From Bradyrhizobium sp. OK095 (lineage in GTDB: Bacteria; Pseudomonadota; Alphaproteobacteria; Rhizobiales; Xanthobacteraceae), in contig NZ_FOBX01000001.1 of the NCBI RefSeq assembly GCF_900109945.1, forward strand, positions 992,001 through 1,056,000: DNA of 64,000 nucleotides. Reading direction: 5' to 3'. Made by a program: the position numbers and the translations under genes. The notes beneath the pieces were generated by a model. It searched no databases. It was not told the origin of the DNA and saw only the letters and a list, made by a program, of their open reading frames with translations. Shown here in pieces: positions 9,323 to 17,871 of this stretch (positions within the stretch are counted from its first letter, which is position 1; the number at the start of each line of letters is the position of its first letter).

Positions 9323-10312
9323 ATGACGGATCAGGCGATTTTGGTCACGGGGGCCGCGGGCTTCATCGGCTTTCACGTTGCCCGGCAGCTTCTGGCCGAA
9401 GGCCGGCCCGTGGTCGGGCTCGACAATCTCAACAGCTATTATGATCCGGCGCTGAAGACGGCGCGCCTGGAACTGCTGCAAAAGGATTTTCGCTTTTCCT
9501 TCGTCAAGGCCGATCTCGCCGACCGCGAGACCATCGCGGCGCTGTTTGCGCGCCACCGGTTTACGGAGGTCGTGCATCTGGCGGCCCAGGCCGGCGTGCG
9601 CTACTCGATCGACCATCCGCAGGCCTATGCCGAGTCCAATCTCCAGGGCTTTCTCAACGTGCTGGAGGGCTGCCGCAACAATGGTTGTCGTCATCTCGTC
9701 TACGCCTCGTCATCCTCGGTTTACGGCGCCAACACAAAACTGCCATTTGCAGTCAAGGATCGCACTGACCATCCCGTGAGCTTCTACGCCGCGACCAAGA
9801 AGGCGAACGAGGTGATGGCGCAGTCCTACAGCCATCTCTACCGGCTGCCGGTCACGGCCTTGCGCTTCTTCACCATCTACGGGCCGTGGGGACGGCCCGA
9901 TATGGCCCTGTTTCTGTTTGTGAACGCCATTATGGCGGGAAAGCCGATCCGGCTCTTTAACCATGGCAAAATGCGCCGCGACTTCACCTATATTGACGAC
10001 GTCACCCGTGTAGTATCCAAGCTCATTGATCTTGTGCCCGCGGATGACCCGGCTGCCGCAAATGCGCCGTCTAAGGTCTACAATGTCGGCAACCACCATC
10101 CCGAAGAGCTGATGCACGTCGTCGGACTTCTGGAGCAGGAGCTGGGTCGGACGGCGGTCAAAGAATTGCTGCCGATGCAGCCGGGAGACGTTTTGGAAAC
10201 GTTCGCGGATGTCGAGGATCTGATGCGCGACACCGGCTTTGCACCGTCAACGCCGATTGCGCACGGGGTTCGTAATTTTGTCACCTGGTATCGGGACTAC
10301 TTCAAGGTTTGA
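9323..10312 (+). CDS. UDP-glucuronate 4-epimerase-like NAD-dependent epimerase
   Basis: A 329-residue extended SDR: TGAAGFIGFHVA NAD motif at residue 9, GLDNLNSYYDP just after the second strand (characteristic of UDP-glucuronate 4-epimerases such as LspL/CapI), HLAAQAGVRYS, SSSSVYG and the catalytic YAATK. RRDFTYIDDV near residue 222 is also typical. The expected reaction is UDP-GlcA to UDP-GalA, which supplies galacturonate for lipopolysaccharide core, lipid A or exopolysaccharide. The next gene starts one base after its stop, so the pair probably shares a transcript. Confidence 0.9.
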   Translation: MTDQAILVTGAAGFIGFHVARQLLAEGRPVVGLDNLNSYYDPALKTARLELLQKDFRFSFVKADLADRETIAALFARHRFTEVVHLAAQAGVRYSIDHPQAYAESNLQGFLNVLEGCRNNGCRHLVYASSSSVYGANTKLPFAVKDRTDHPVSFYAATKKANEVMAQSYSHLYRLPVTALRFFTIYGPWGRPDMALFLFVNAIMAGKPIRLFNHGKMRRDFTYIDDVTRVVSKLIDLVPADDPAAANAPSKVYNVGNHHPEELMHVVGLLEQELGRTAVKELLPMQPGDVLETFADVEDLMRDTGFAPSTPIAHGVRNFVTWYRDYFKV

Positions 10313-10313
10313 A

Positions 10314-11732
10314 ATGACGATGGACAAACGCATTATTCCCCTGATCATGTGCGGCGGTGCCGGCACGCGGCTGTGGCCGGCCTCGCGCGAGGTGCGCCCG
10401 AAACAATTCCTGCCGCTGTTCGGCACGCGCTCGACCTTCCAGGACACGCTGCTGCGCGTCTCGGACAGCACGCTGTTCGATCGCCCGATCGTCATCACCA
10501 ACGCGTCCTACCGCTTCATGGTGCTGGAGCAGCTCGCCGAGATCGGCATCGAGGCCGACGTGATCCTCGAGCCGATGCGGCGTGATTCCGGGCCCGCGAT
10601 CGCAGCCGGCGCGGTGTTCGCGCAGAACCGCGCGAGTGATGCGATCGTGCTCGCGCTCGCCGCCGACCACGTCGTGCAGGACAATGCCGCCTTTGTCGCG
10701 GCCTGCCGCGAAGGCCTCACGGCTGCGAGCACCGGGCGCATCGTCACCTTCGGCGTCAAGCCGGAGCGGCCGGCGACCGAATACGGCTATATCAGCCCGG
10801 GCGAGGTGATCTCCGGCGAGGTACATGCGGTCGCGCGCTTCGTCGAGAAGCCTGATGCCGTGAAGGCCGCCGACTACGTCAATTCGGGCTATCTCTGGAA
10901 CAGCGGCAACTTCATGTTCCCGGCCGCTGTGCTGCTCGATGAATACCGCAAGGTCGATGCGGCGAGCGTGGAGACGATCTCCAATGCTGTCGCCAATGCC
11001 GGCCGCGATCTCGGCTTTGTGACGCTGGAGCCCGAGGCGTTTGCTGCTGCGAAGGCGATCTCGATCGACTATGCCGTGATGGAGAAGACCTCGCGCGCCG
11101 CGGTCGTGCCGGTGTCGTGCGGCTGGTCCGATGTCGGCTCCTGGCACGCGGTGTGGGAGCTCTCGGCCAAGGACGCGCAAGGCAATGCGTCGCATGGCAC
11201 CGCCGTGTTCGAAGACTCGCGCAACTGCAACGTCACCACTGACTCCGCGCTGGTTGCGCTCGAAGGCGTCGACGATCTCATCGTGGTCGCGACCGCGGAC
11301 GCGGTGCTGGTCTCGCGGCAGAAGGATGCCAACGGCCTGAAGCGTCTCGTGACGAAGCTGAAGACGGTGGCACCGAAGGTCACCGAGGAGCATCTGAAGG
11401 TGCATCGGCCCTGGGGCAGCTACCAGTCCGTCGACAATGGCGAGCGCCACCAGGTCAAGCGCATCGTGGTGAAGCCGGGCGGACGCCTGTCGCTCCAGAA
11501 GCACCATCATCGCGCCGAGCACTGGATCGTCGTTCGCGGTGCGGCTCGCGTGACCGTCAACGAGACCGTCAAGACAGTGCACGAGAATGAGTCCATCTAC
11601 ATCCCGATGGGCGCGGTGCACCGGATGGAGAATCCCGGCAAGATCATGCTGGAACTGATCGAGGTCCAGACTGGAAGCTATCTCGGGGAAGACGACATCA
11701 TCCGGATTGAAGACGACTATCAAAGGTCGTAA
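10314..11732 (+). CDS. manC: Mannose-1-phosphate guanylyltransferase / mannose-6-phosphate isomerase (ManC type)
   Basis: A 472-residue bifunctional protein. The N-terminal pyrophosphorylase domain begins with IMCGGAGTRLWPASRE (about residues 10-25) followed by PKQFLPLFG, and has FVEKP in the active site. The C-terminal cupin domain (from about residue 360) has RPWGSY, then a metal-binding QKHHHRAEHW segment and the GAVHRMEN strand of the phosphomannose-isomerase domain. It makes GDP-mannose from fructose-6-phosphate with a phosphomannomutase encoded elsewhere. The ATG at 10314 directly follows the epimerase stop; a second ATG two codons on (10320) is possible. Confidence 0.93.
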   Translation: MTMDKRIIPLIMCGGAGTRLWPASREVRPKQFLPLFGTRSTFQDTLLRVSDSTLFDRPIVITNASYRFMVLEQLAEIGIEADVILEPMRRDSGPAIAAGAVFAQNRASDAIVLALAADHVVQDNAAFVAACREGLTAASTGRIVTFGVKPERPATEYGYISPGEVISGEVHAVARFVEKPDAVKAADYVNSGYLWNSGNFMFPAAVLLDEYRKVDAASVETISNAVANAGRDLGFVTLEPEAFAAAKAISIDYAVMEKTSRAAVVPVSCGWSDVGSWHAVWELSAKDAQGNASHGTAVFEDSRNCNVTTDSALVALEGVDDLIVVATADAVLVSRQKDANGLKRLVTKLKTVAPKVTEEHLKVHRPWGSYQSVDNGERHQVKRIVVKPGGRLSLQKHHHRAEHWIVVRGAARVTVNETVKTVHENESIYIPMGAVHRMENPGKIMLELIEVQTGSYLGEDDIIRIEDDYQRS

Positions 11733-11754
11733 CCAGCAGGCTCCGAATCACGCC

Positions 11755-11800
11755 CCCCGGGCCGAAAGGCCGCATTCTTTCAGTAGCTTAAGGCCCGGGG
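11755..11800. terminator. GC-rich inverted repeat after manC, possible terminator
   Basis: CCCCGGGCC at 11755-11763 is perfectly complementary to GGCCCGGGG at 11792-11800 across a 28-base loop that contains a smaller GGCC/GAAA hairpin. There is no clean T-run, so termination is only suggested. The remaining bases up to 11915 hold an AT-richer stretch likely to contain the promoter of the next gene. Confidence 0.4.
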
Positions 11801-11915
11801 AACGTGTAACTTTTTGAATCAAATCGTGTCCGGTCAGTTTGGCCGGCATTCGCCACAAATGTGGCGTCCGTGCTAGGAGTGGCCCGGGGTTTGAGTTGAA
11901 TCGGGGTTCGATCAG

Positions 11916-12923
11916 ATGAGTTCCAAAGTGTCACAACCGGCAAAGGCCGGCTTGCGCGTCGGCGTCATTGGTGCCGGCGTGATGGGCAGCAACCACGCGC
12001 GCGTGCTCGCAGGGTTGCCCGGCGTCACCCTGGTCGGCGTGGTCGATCCGTCGCCGGCGCACCGGACGCGCACCACCGAGCTTGCGAGCTGCGAGGGTTT
12101 CGAGACCATCGACCAGCTGTTCGCCGCGGGCGTCGATGCCGTCACCATCGCGGCGCCGACCCATCTGCATCACGAGGTCTCGCTCGCCTGCATCGCCAAG
12201 AACATCCACGTGCTGGTCGAAAAGCCGATCGCGTCCACGGTCGCGGAAGGCCGCGAGATCGTCACTGCCGCGCAAAAGGCCGGCGTGACGCTGATGGTCG
12301 GCCATGTCGAGCGCTTCAATCCGGCGGTCGCCGCGGTCAAGCAGGCGATTGCGGGCGAGGACATTCTGTCGATCGCGATCACGCGCGTCGGCCCGTTCCC
12401 GCCGCGCATGTCCAATGTCGGCGTCGTCATCGACCTCGCCGTGCATGATATCGATTTGATCCGCTGGTTCACCGAATCCGACATCGTCGAGGTGCAGCCG
12501 CAATTGTCGAGCGCGATCGCCGAGCGCGAGGACATTGCGCTCTTGCAGTTCCGCACCGCCAACGGCGTGCTCGCCCACATCAACACCAACTGGCTGACGC
12601 CGTTCAAGGCGCGCAGCGTCACGGTCGCAACCCGCGGCAAATACGTGATGGGCGATTTGCTCACGCGTCAGGTCACCGAGTGCTTCGGCTTCAAGCCGGA
12701 TGGCAGCTATTCGATGCGGCATCTGCCGGTCGGCCATGACGAGCCGCTGCGCGCCGAGTTGCTCGCGTTCCTCAAGGCCGTGCGGAGCGGCGAGACCCCG
12801 GCGGTCACGGGCGATGAAGGCGTCGCCAGCCTCGAGATTGCGACGCAGTGCCTGGAGACGCCATCGCGGCCTGCGGCCACGTCATCGTCGGCCCGCAAGG
12901 GTCCGCGCCGCGTCGCCGGCTGA
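11916..12923 (+). CDS. Gfo/Idh/MocA family sugar oxidoreductase
   Basis: A 335-residue NAD(P)-dependent oxidoreductase. The Rossmann motif GVIGAGVMGSNHARVL is near residue 11, VEKPIA (the conserved EKP) near residue 93, and HVERFNP and VIDLAVHDIDL match the substrate-binding C-terminal domain. In nucleotide-sugar loci such enzymes oxidise the C3 hydroxyl of a UDP-sugar (WlbA/WbpB-type), giving a keto sugar for a PLP aminotransferase. The next gene is exactly such an aminotransferase, so the pair probably makes a 3-amino sugar for the surface glycan; the specific sugar is inference. Confidence 0.88.
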   Translation: MSSKVSQPAKAGLRVGVIGAGVMGSNHARVLAGLPGVTLVGVVDPSPAHRTRTTELASCEGFETIDQLFAAGVDAVTIAAPTHLHHEVSLACIAKNIHVLVEKPIASTVAEGREIVTAAQKAGVTLMVGHVERFNPAVAAVKQAIAGEDILSIAITRVGPFPPRMSNVGVVIDLAVHDIDLIRWFTESDIVEVQPQLSSAIAEREDIALLQFRTANGVLAHINTNWLTPFKARSVTVATRGKYVMGDLLTRQVTECFGFKPDGSYSMRHLPVGHDEPLRAELLAFLKAVRSGETPAVTGDEGVASLEIATQCLETPSRPAATSSSARKGPRRVAG

Positions 12924-12956
12924 TCCCTTTCCGTGTCGACCATTCAAGAAGGCGCC

Positions 12957-14108
12957 ATGAACCAGCATCTGCGTTCCGAACCCATTCCCTTCATCGACGT
13001 CGCCTCGCAGCGCCGCCGGCTCGGCGCCTCGCTCGATGCGGCCGTCAAGCGCGTGATGGACCATTGCCAGTTCGTCAATGGTCCTGAGGTTTTCGAGCTC
13101 GAGAAGCAACTCGCGGCCTATTGCGGCGCCAAGCACGTGGTGGCCTGCTCCAACGGCACAGATGCGCTTCTGATGGTGCTGATGGCGAAGAACGTCGGGC
13201 CCGGCGATGCCGTGCTGTGTCCCTCCTTCACCTTCATTGCGACCGCGTCGCCGGCGGCACGGACCGGCGCGACGCCGGTTTATGTCGACGTCGATGAGAC
13301 GACCTTCAACATGAGCCCGGAGTCGCTCAAGCGCGGCATCGCGGCCGCGCGCAAGGCCGGCCTGAAGCCTGTCGCGGTCATTCCGGTCGATCTGTTCGGA
13401 CAGCCGGCCGACCACGATGCGATTGCCGAGATCGCAAAGGCCGAAGGCCTGTTCGTGATCGATGACGCCGCGCAAGGTTTTGGCGCGAGCTACAAGGGTC
13501 GCAAGCTCGGCACTTTCGGGCTCGCCACCACGACCAGCTTCTTCCCGGCAAAGCCGCTCGGCTGCTTCGGCGACGGCGGCGCGATCCTCACCGATGACGA
13601 CGAGCTCGCAGCGACGCTGCGCAGCATCCGCGTGCACGGGCAGGGCGTCGATAAATACGACAACGTCCGCCTCGGCCTGACCGGCCGGCTCGACACCATG
13701 CAGGCCGCGATCCTGATCGAGAAGCTGAAGATCTTTGACGACGAGATCGCCGCCCGCAACAGGGTTGCCGAACGCTATGAACGCGGCCTGTCCAACGTGG
13801 TCACCGTGCCGCGCCTTGCACCCGGCAATACCTCGGTCTGGGCGCAGTACACGATCCGCTTGCCCGAGGGCACCGACCGCGATGGCTTCGCTGCCGCGCT
13901 AAAAGCCCAGGGCGTGCCGACCGCGATCTATTACGGCAAGTCGATGCATCAGCAGACCGCCTACAAGCAGTATCCGGTCGCAGAGGGCGGCCTGCCGGGT
14001 TGCGAGGCCCTGTCGCAGGACGTCATCAGCCTGCCGATGCACCCCTATCTGACCGAAGCCGACCAGGAGCGAATCATCGCCGCCGTCCGCGGCGCGCTTT
14101 CGGCGTGA
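12957..14108 (+). CDS. DegT/DnrJ/EryC1/StrS family sugar aminotransferase
   Basis: A 383-residue PLP enzyme of aspartate-aminotransferase fold. Family features: PFIDVASQRRRLG at the N-terminus, VVACSNGTDALLM near residue 61 (phosphate contact), PVDLFGQPAD, DDAAQGFGASYKG with the PLP-ring Asp and the following Gln, and SFFPAKPLGCFGDGGA with the Schiff-base Lys near residue 197. It transfers an amino group to a keto nucleotide sugar, in keeping with the upstream Gfo/Idh oxidase. ATG 12957 follows an AAGAAGG ribosome-binding site; a GTG eight codons upstream is less likely. Confidence 0.92.
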   Translation: MNQHLRSEPIPFIDVASQRRRLGASLDAAVKRVMDHCQFVNGPEVFELEKQLAAYCGAKHVVACSNGTDALLMVLMAKNVGPGDAVLCPSFTFIATASPAARTGATPVYVDVDETTFNMSPESLKRGIAAARKAGLKPVAVIPVDLFGQPADHDAIAEIAKAEGLFVIDDAAQGFGASYKGRKLGTFGLATTTSFFPAKPLGCFGDGGAILTDDDELAATLRSIRVHGQGVDKYDNVRLGLTGRLDTMQAAILIEKLKIFDDEIAARNRVAERYERGLSNVVTVPRLAPGNTSVWAQYTIRLPEGTDRDGFAAALKAQGVPTAIYYGKSMHQQTAYKQYPVAEGGLPGCEALSQDVISLPMHPYLTEADQERIIAAVRGALSA

Positions 14109-14155
14109 TCTGCCCTGATTTTGCAGCGAGCCGTCTCTTCCTCTAGAAGAGACGC

Positions 14156-15682
14156 ATGCTCGGACGCATCTTCACGGTTGGTGGTTACACGCTGCTCTCG
14201 CGGCTGACGGGATTTGCCCGCGACATCATGCTCGCGGCGATCCTCGGCGCCGGCCCGGTGGCCGACGCCTTTTTCGTGGCGCTGCGGCTGCCCAACCATT
14301 TCCGCGCGATCTTCGCCGAGGGGGCCTTCAACGCCGCCTGGGTGCCGGCCTATGCCCATGTCCATGGCGAGCGCGGGGAGGGCGCGGCAAAACTGTTCGC
14401 CGACCGCATCTTCACGCTGCTGCTGGCCTCGCAAGTGGTGCTGCTGATCGTCGCCTGGCTGTTCATGCCGCAGGCCATGAGCTTACTTGCGCCCGGCTTT
14501 TCCGAGGACGCCGAGCAGCGCAAGCTCGCGATCGAGCTGACAAGGATCACCTTTCCCTATCTGCTGCTGATCACGCTGGTGACGCTCTATGGCGGCATGC
14601 TCAACGTGATGCAGCGCTTTGCCAGCGCCGCGGCCGCGTCGATCTTCCTCAACATCTCGATGATGATGACGCTGGCCGTCGCTGCCTGGTTTCCGACGGC
14701 GGGCCACGCAGCCGCCTGGGGCGTCCTGATTTCAGGCTTCCTGCAATATTTCCTGCTGGCCGGCGATCTCGCCCGCCATGGCGGCTTGCCGCGCTTTGCG
14801 CCGTTGAAGCTTGATGAAGACGTCCGCGCCTTCTTCAGGGCGCTCGGGCCGGCGACGCTGGGATCGATGGGCACGCAGGTCGCGCTGTTCGCCGACACCA
14901 TCATCGCGACCTTCCTGCCCGCGGGTGCGCTGTCGGCGCTCTATTATGCCGACCGCCTCAATCAATTGCCGATCGGCGTCATCGGCATCGCCATTGGCAC
15001 CGTGCTGCTGCCGGAGATGTCGCGGCGGATCACGGCCAATGACCATGACGGCGCGATGAAGGCGCAGCGCCGCGCATTCGATTTCACGCTGCTGTTCTCG
15101 GTCCCATTCGTTGCGGCCTTCCTCACCGTGCCAGATGAAATCATGCGCGCGCTGTTCGCGCGCGGCGCGTTCTCGAAGGCCGATGCGGCCGCTGCCGGTG
15201 CGACGCTCGCCGCCTACGCGATCGGCCTGATCCCCTTCGTGCTGATCCGCAGCGCGGTCGCGACCTTCTATGCCCGCAAGGACACCGCGACGCCAGTTCG
15301 CGCGTCGCTGACCGGCATCGCCGTCAACGTCGCGCTGAAACTTGCCTTGATGGGATCGTTCGCCCAGATCGGCCTGGCGCTGGCGACAGCCGTCGGGGTC
15401 TGGACCAATCTGCTGCTGGTGCTGTTCTTCGCTGTGCGACGAGGCTTTCTCGTGCTGGACCGCGCATGGCTGTTGTCCCTCGCCAAATTCCTGCTGACGG
15501 GCATCATCCTCGCCGTCGCCTTCTGGCTGATCGCACGCTTTGGCGGTTCTGCGCTGGGCGCGATGCACTTCCGGGATGAAGTGACGCTGGTCCTGTTGGC
15601 TCTGGGCGGGACGATTGTCTACGCAATCACAATCGTCGCGCTGTTCGGCCGAAGTTGGTTGGTCGCGCTGATACGCGGTTAG
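14156..15682 (+). CDS. murJ: Lipid II flippase MurJ
   Basis: A 508-residue MOP-superfamily membrane protein with about 14 helices. It begins with the MurJ signature GGYTLLSRLTGFARDIMLAAILGAG and continues with DAFFVALRLPNHFRAIFAEGAFN, which holds the charged residues of the central cavity. YYADRLNQLPIGVIGIAIGTVLLP at about residues 263-286 is also diagnostic. It translocates lipid II to the periplasm for peptidoglycan synthesis. It is next to the sugar-modification genes but is a housekeeping gene. Confidence 0.96.
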   Translation: MLGRIFTVGGYTLLSRLTGFARDIMLAAILGAGPVADAFFVALRLPNHFRAIFAEGAFNAAWVPAYAHVHGERGEGAAKLFADRIFTLLLASQVVLLIVAWLFMPQAMSLLAPGFSEDAEQRKLAIELTRITFPYLLLITLVTLYGGMLNVMQRFASAAAASIFLNISMMMTLAVAAWFPTAGHAAAWGVLISGFLQYFLLAGDLARHGGLPRFAPLKLDEDVRAFFRALGPATLGSMGTQVALFADTIIATFLPAGALSALYYADRLNQLPIGVIGIAIGTVLLPEMSRRITANDHDGAMKAQRRAFDFTLLFSVPFVAAFLTVPDEIMRALFARGAFSKADAAAAGATLAAYAIGLIPFVLIRSAVATFYARKDTATPVRASLTGIAVNVALKLALMGSFAQIGLALATAVGVWTNLLLVLFFAVRRGFLVLDRAWLLSLAKFLLTGIILAVAFWLIARFGGSALGAMHFRDEVTLVLLALGGTIVYAITIVALFGRSWLVALIRG

Positions 15683-15697
15683 GGATCAAGAGAAGCC

Positions 15698-16087
15698 ATG
15701 GAACTAATCGGTCAAGCGCCCGAATTGACTGGACTCTTGTGCGAGGCGTTTATTTGTGAGGGCTGCGTCTTTAAGGGCAAACCTTTAGATAATGCCGGCG
15801 TCGTTTACCTCCGGTTCGACGGTGTTTGGCACCGGTTGGTCATCGACTGTGGCGTCATATTTTGGCGGCCGTTTTCCGACCAGCCGAGCCCATGGGACAT
15901 TGCAAGCGAGGGCTGGGAGTATCCTCACGTAGACGTGGGCGCCATCGCCAGCGTTGTCGGCCATCGTCTCAGAGAATACAGGATGGAAACCTTCTCAGCT
16001 GGCGGCAGCGTCATCTTCTATTTTGATAACGACCGCACGGTCACGATCCATAACGAAAACGATGCATCGAATTTCCGGATTGACTGA
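15698..16087 (+). CDS. Hypothetical protein, low-GC orphan
   Basis: I do not recognise this 129-residue protein. It has no signal peptide or membrane helix, contains several Trp and Cys residues (three Cys in the first 24 residues) and looks like a small soluble mixed alpha/beta domain. Base composition and codon use are visibly less GC-rich than murJ and the genes around it, and it follows the murJ stop by only 15 bases without being related to it. Small acidic orphan proteins of this size are often immunity-like or phage-derived, but nothing in the sequence proves either. Confidence 0.6.
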   Translation: MELIGQAPELTGLLCEAFICEGCVFKGKPLDNAGVVYLRFDGVWHRLVIDCGVIFWRPFSDQPSPWDIASEGWEYPHVDVGAIASVVGHRLREYRMETFSAGGSVIFYFDNDRTVTIHNENDASNFRID

Positions 16088-16183
16088 CATCCTGAATGCG
16101 CCGGGGTGAGGTTCGCCTCCAGGATGCAGCCGACCTCAGTACATCCCTTGATTTTGCGCGATTGCCGTGCTATTGGCGTTCTC

Positions 16184-16261
16184 ATGATTAAATCGTCGCG
16201 CAAACTCAACTGCAACCACATGACCCGCTTCGGCTGGGCCGTGGAAGGAGTCGCGCGCTAG
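16184..16261 (+). other. Possible 25-residue small ORF or small-RNA unit
   Basis: An ATG-to-TAG frame of 25 codons (MIKSSRKLN..., basic, two Cys/His-like residues, one Trp) lies in the 272-base gap between the orphan gene and the DUF1127 gene, and is followed 27 bases later by a strong terminator. TTGATT near 16148 and CTATTG about 16 bases on could be a weak promoter. I see no convincing Shine-Dalgarno sequence, so the transcript may be a small RNA instead of a messenger. Confidence 0.25.
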
Positions 16262-16287
16262 AATTCGACGACGACATCTTTTCACCA

Positions 16288-16317
16288 GGCCCCGCCGGCA
16301 TCGGACGGGGCCTTTTT
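16288..16317 (+). terminator. Intrinsic terminator
   Basis: GGCCCCG (16288-16294) pairs with CGGGGCC (16306-16312) across a short loop, followed by TTTTT. It is on the plus strand and ends whatever is transcribed from the 16.1-16.28 kb gap. Confidence 0.75.
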
Positions 16318-16359
16318 GTTTGGCCACGCTCCCTGCCGGCACAACAGCAGGAGCGTGCG

Positions 16360-16635
16360 ATGCCACCACAACTGACTAACGTCTCACCCGAGACGGAGGG
16401 CGATGCCGCGAGGCTGCGCCTCGACCTCTCCATTGTCTTGAGCCTGCTCAAGCAATATTGGCGTGCGTTTCAGCAGCGGCGCCAGGGCCAGCTGGTCACC
16501 TTGCAGGATCTGAGTGACAGGGAGCTGATGGATATCGGCCTGACGCGCGGTGAGATCGACTACTTCACGCCTGAACGCGCTATCGATAGGCTGAGAGATC
16601 GCGCCACGGATCCATGGAGCCGAGGGGTGATGTAG
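16360..16635 (+). CDS. DUF1127 (YjiS-like) small protein
   Basis: A 91-residue protein whose C-terminal part has the DUF1127 motif: an Arg/Gln-rich helix (YWRAFQQRRQGQ) followed by LQDLSDRELMDIGLTRGEIDYF. DUF1127 proteins are small, basic and abundant in alphaproteobacteria; some act with small regulatory RNAs or bind RNA in phosphate and carbon metabolism. The N-terminal half is family-unspecific. The DUF1152 gene follows by 25 bases. Confidence 0.85.
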   Translation: MPPQLTNVSPETEGDAARLRLDLSIVLSLLKQYWRAFQQRRQGQLVTLQDLSDRELMDIGLTRGEIDYFTPERAIDRLRDRATDPWSRGVM

Positions 16636-16660
16636 ATGATCAACAGTACGGTTCTCAAAT

Positions 16661-17596
16661 ATGATTCCGTTTCTCGAACGACTCGATCGTGCAAGCAAAG
16701 TGCTTGTTGCGGGCTGCGGCGGCGGCTTCGACGTCTTCGCCGGAGTCCCGCTCGCTCAGCATCTGATGGCGCAGGGCACGCAGGTGGTGTTTGCCAGCTT
16801 CTCCTTCACGAATCTGTGGCTGTGCGACGGTGAGCGTGTCGGGGAGACGGTTTGGCGCGTCGATCAGCGCGCCGCCGAGATTCCGTACTTCCCGGAGAAG
16901 TGGCTGGCCGAATGGCTCGGCCGCCGCGAGCAGCTCGTGCCGGTCTACGCTTTTGCGAAGAGTGGCGTTCGCCCACTCGCGACGGCGTATCGCTGGATCG
17001 TCGACCATCATGACATCGACACCGTTGTCCTGGTCGACGGCGGAACAGACAGTCTTGTATTCGGCGACGAGCCTGGCGTCGGCAGCGTCGTCGAGGACGC
17101 CATCTCGCTCGTGGCCGCCGATCAAGCGGCGGGTGAACGTGTCTTGCTTGCTGCGATTGGCTTCGGCGTAGATCACTATCACGGCGTCTCGCACCATGCG
17201 TTCCTGGAGAACGCGGCGCAGTTGATTCGCGAAGGCGGGTTTCTCGGCATGTTTTCGTTGTCGCAGGGCAGCAAGGAGGCCGATGCCTTCCTCGATCTGG
17301 TCGACTACGCCAACCAGCGCCAGCCGCAGCACCCGAGCATCGTCTGCAATTCGATCGCGAGTGCATTGCGGGGCGAGTTCGGCAACTATCATGCCACCAA
17401 CCGGACAAGTGGGAACGAACTCTTCATCAACCCGCTGATGACGCAATACTGGACGTTCCAGTCCTCGGCGGTGGTTCGTCGCATGGCCTATGCGGGACAG
17501 CTGGCCGGGACCGAGCGTGCCGAGGACGCCCGCAAGATCATCGACCTTCACAGGGAAATGACCGAGCTGCGGCCGTTCCGTCCGATCCCGCTCTGA
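16661..17596 (+). CDS. DUF1152 domain protein
   Basis: The 311-residue protein begins with a nucleotide-binding-like loop VLVAGCGGGFDVFAGVPLAQHL and contains DTVVLVDGGTDSLVFGDEP, both typical of DUF1152, an uncharacterised soluble family with a Rossmann-like fold. Reaction and substrate are unknown. The C-terminal helix, ending in IIDLHREMTELRPFR, is of note because a diverged second copy of this 3' end occurs 7.1 kb downstream just before the CoxL-like gene. Confidence 0.85.
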   Translation: MIPFLERLDRASKVLVAGCGGGFDVFAGVPLAQHLMAQGTQVVFASFSFTNLWLCDGERVGETVWRVDQRAAEIPYFPEKWLAEWLGRREQLVPVYAFAKSGVRPLATAYRWIVDHHDIDTVVLVDGGTDSLVFGDEPGVGSVVEDAISLVAADQAAGERVLLAAIGFGVDHYHGVSHHAFLENAAQLIREGGFLGMFSLSQGSKEADAFLDLVDYANQRQPQHPSIVCNSIASALRGEFGNYHATNRTSGNELFINPLMTQYWTFQSSAVVRRMAYAGQLAGTERAEDARKIIDLHREMTELRPFRPIPL

Positions 17597-17631
17597 AACG
17601 CAAGGGCGCCGGACAATTTTTCGCAGACGGC

Positions 17632-17758
17632 GCCCGCCTAAACCCGTTTGCCTTGCCACTTTTTCCACGGCGATATGGTCCGCAAAACAACCATAGGACG
17701 GGACAAGAAAATGGCGGCTCCCATCGAGTTCGGCGAGCCAAAGCCTGCTGCGGTTGAT
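17632..17758 (+). repeat. Direct repeat copy A, with a decayed start of the CoxL-like gene
   Basis: About 100 bases (17632-17731) are roughly 95 percent identical to 24774-24872: a leader, GGGACAAGAAA and then ATGGCGGCTCCCATC, the start of the CoxL-like gene. After the ATG at 17711 the similarity fades within about 15 codons, and the frame goes on to unrelated residues before ending. This is therefore a relic gene start placed after the DUF1152 stop. The two copies are 7.14 kb apart with one single-base indel. Confidence 0.85.
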
Positions 17759-17760
17759 GA
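17711..17760 (+). pseudogene. Truncated 5' end of a CoxL-like gene
   Basis: ATG 17711 starts MAAPIEFG, compared with MAAPIKFG in the intact gene at 24852. The following GEPKPAAVDE can still be aligned at DNA level to the intact gene by a two-base gap, which means a frameshift. No molybdopterin-binding sequence follows, so this fragment cannot be functional. Confidence 0.75.
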
Positions 17761-17871
17761 GATATGTCTGAAGCAGCCATCACGTATACGGCTCTCCTCC
17801 GGGGCCCGGTACATGCTAACGTTTAACCTCGGTCGAGTTCGAAAGGGTGCAGTGTCACCGACGGTTATGCG

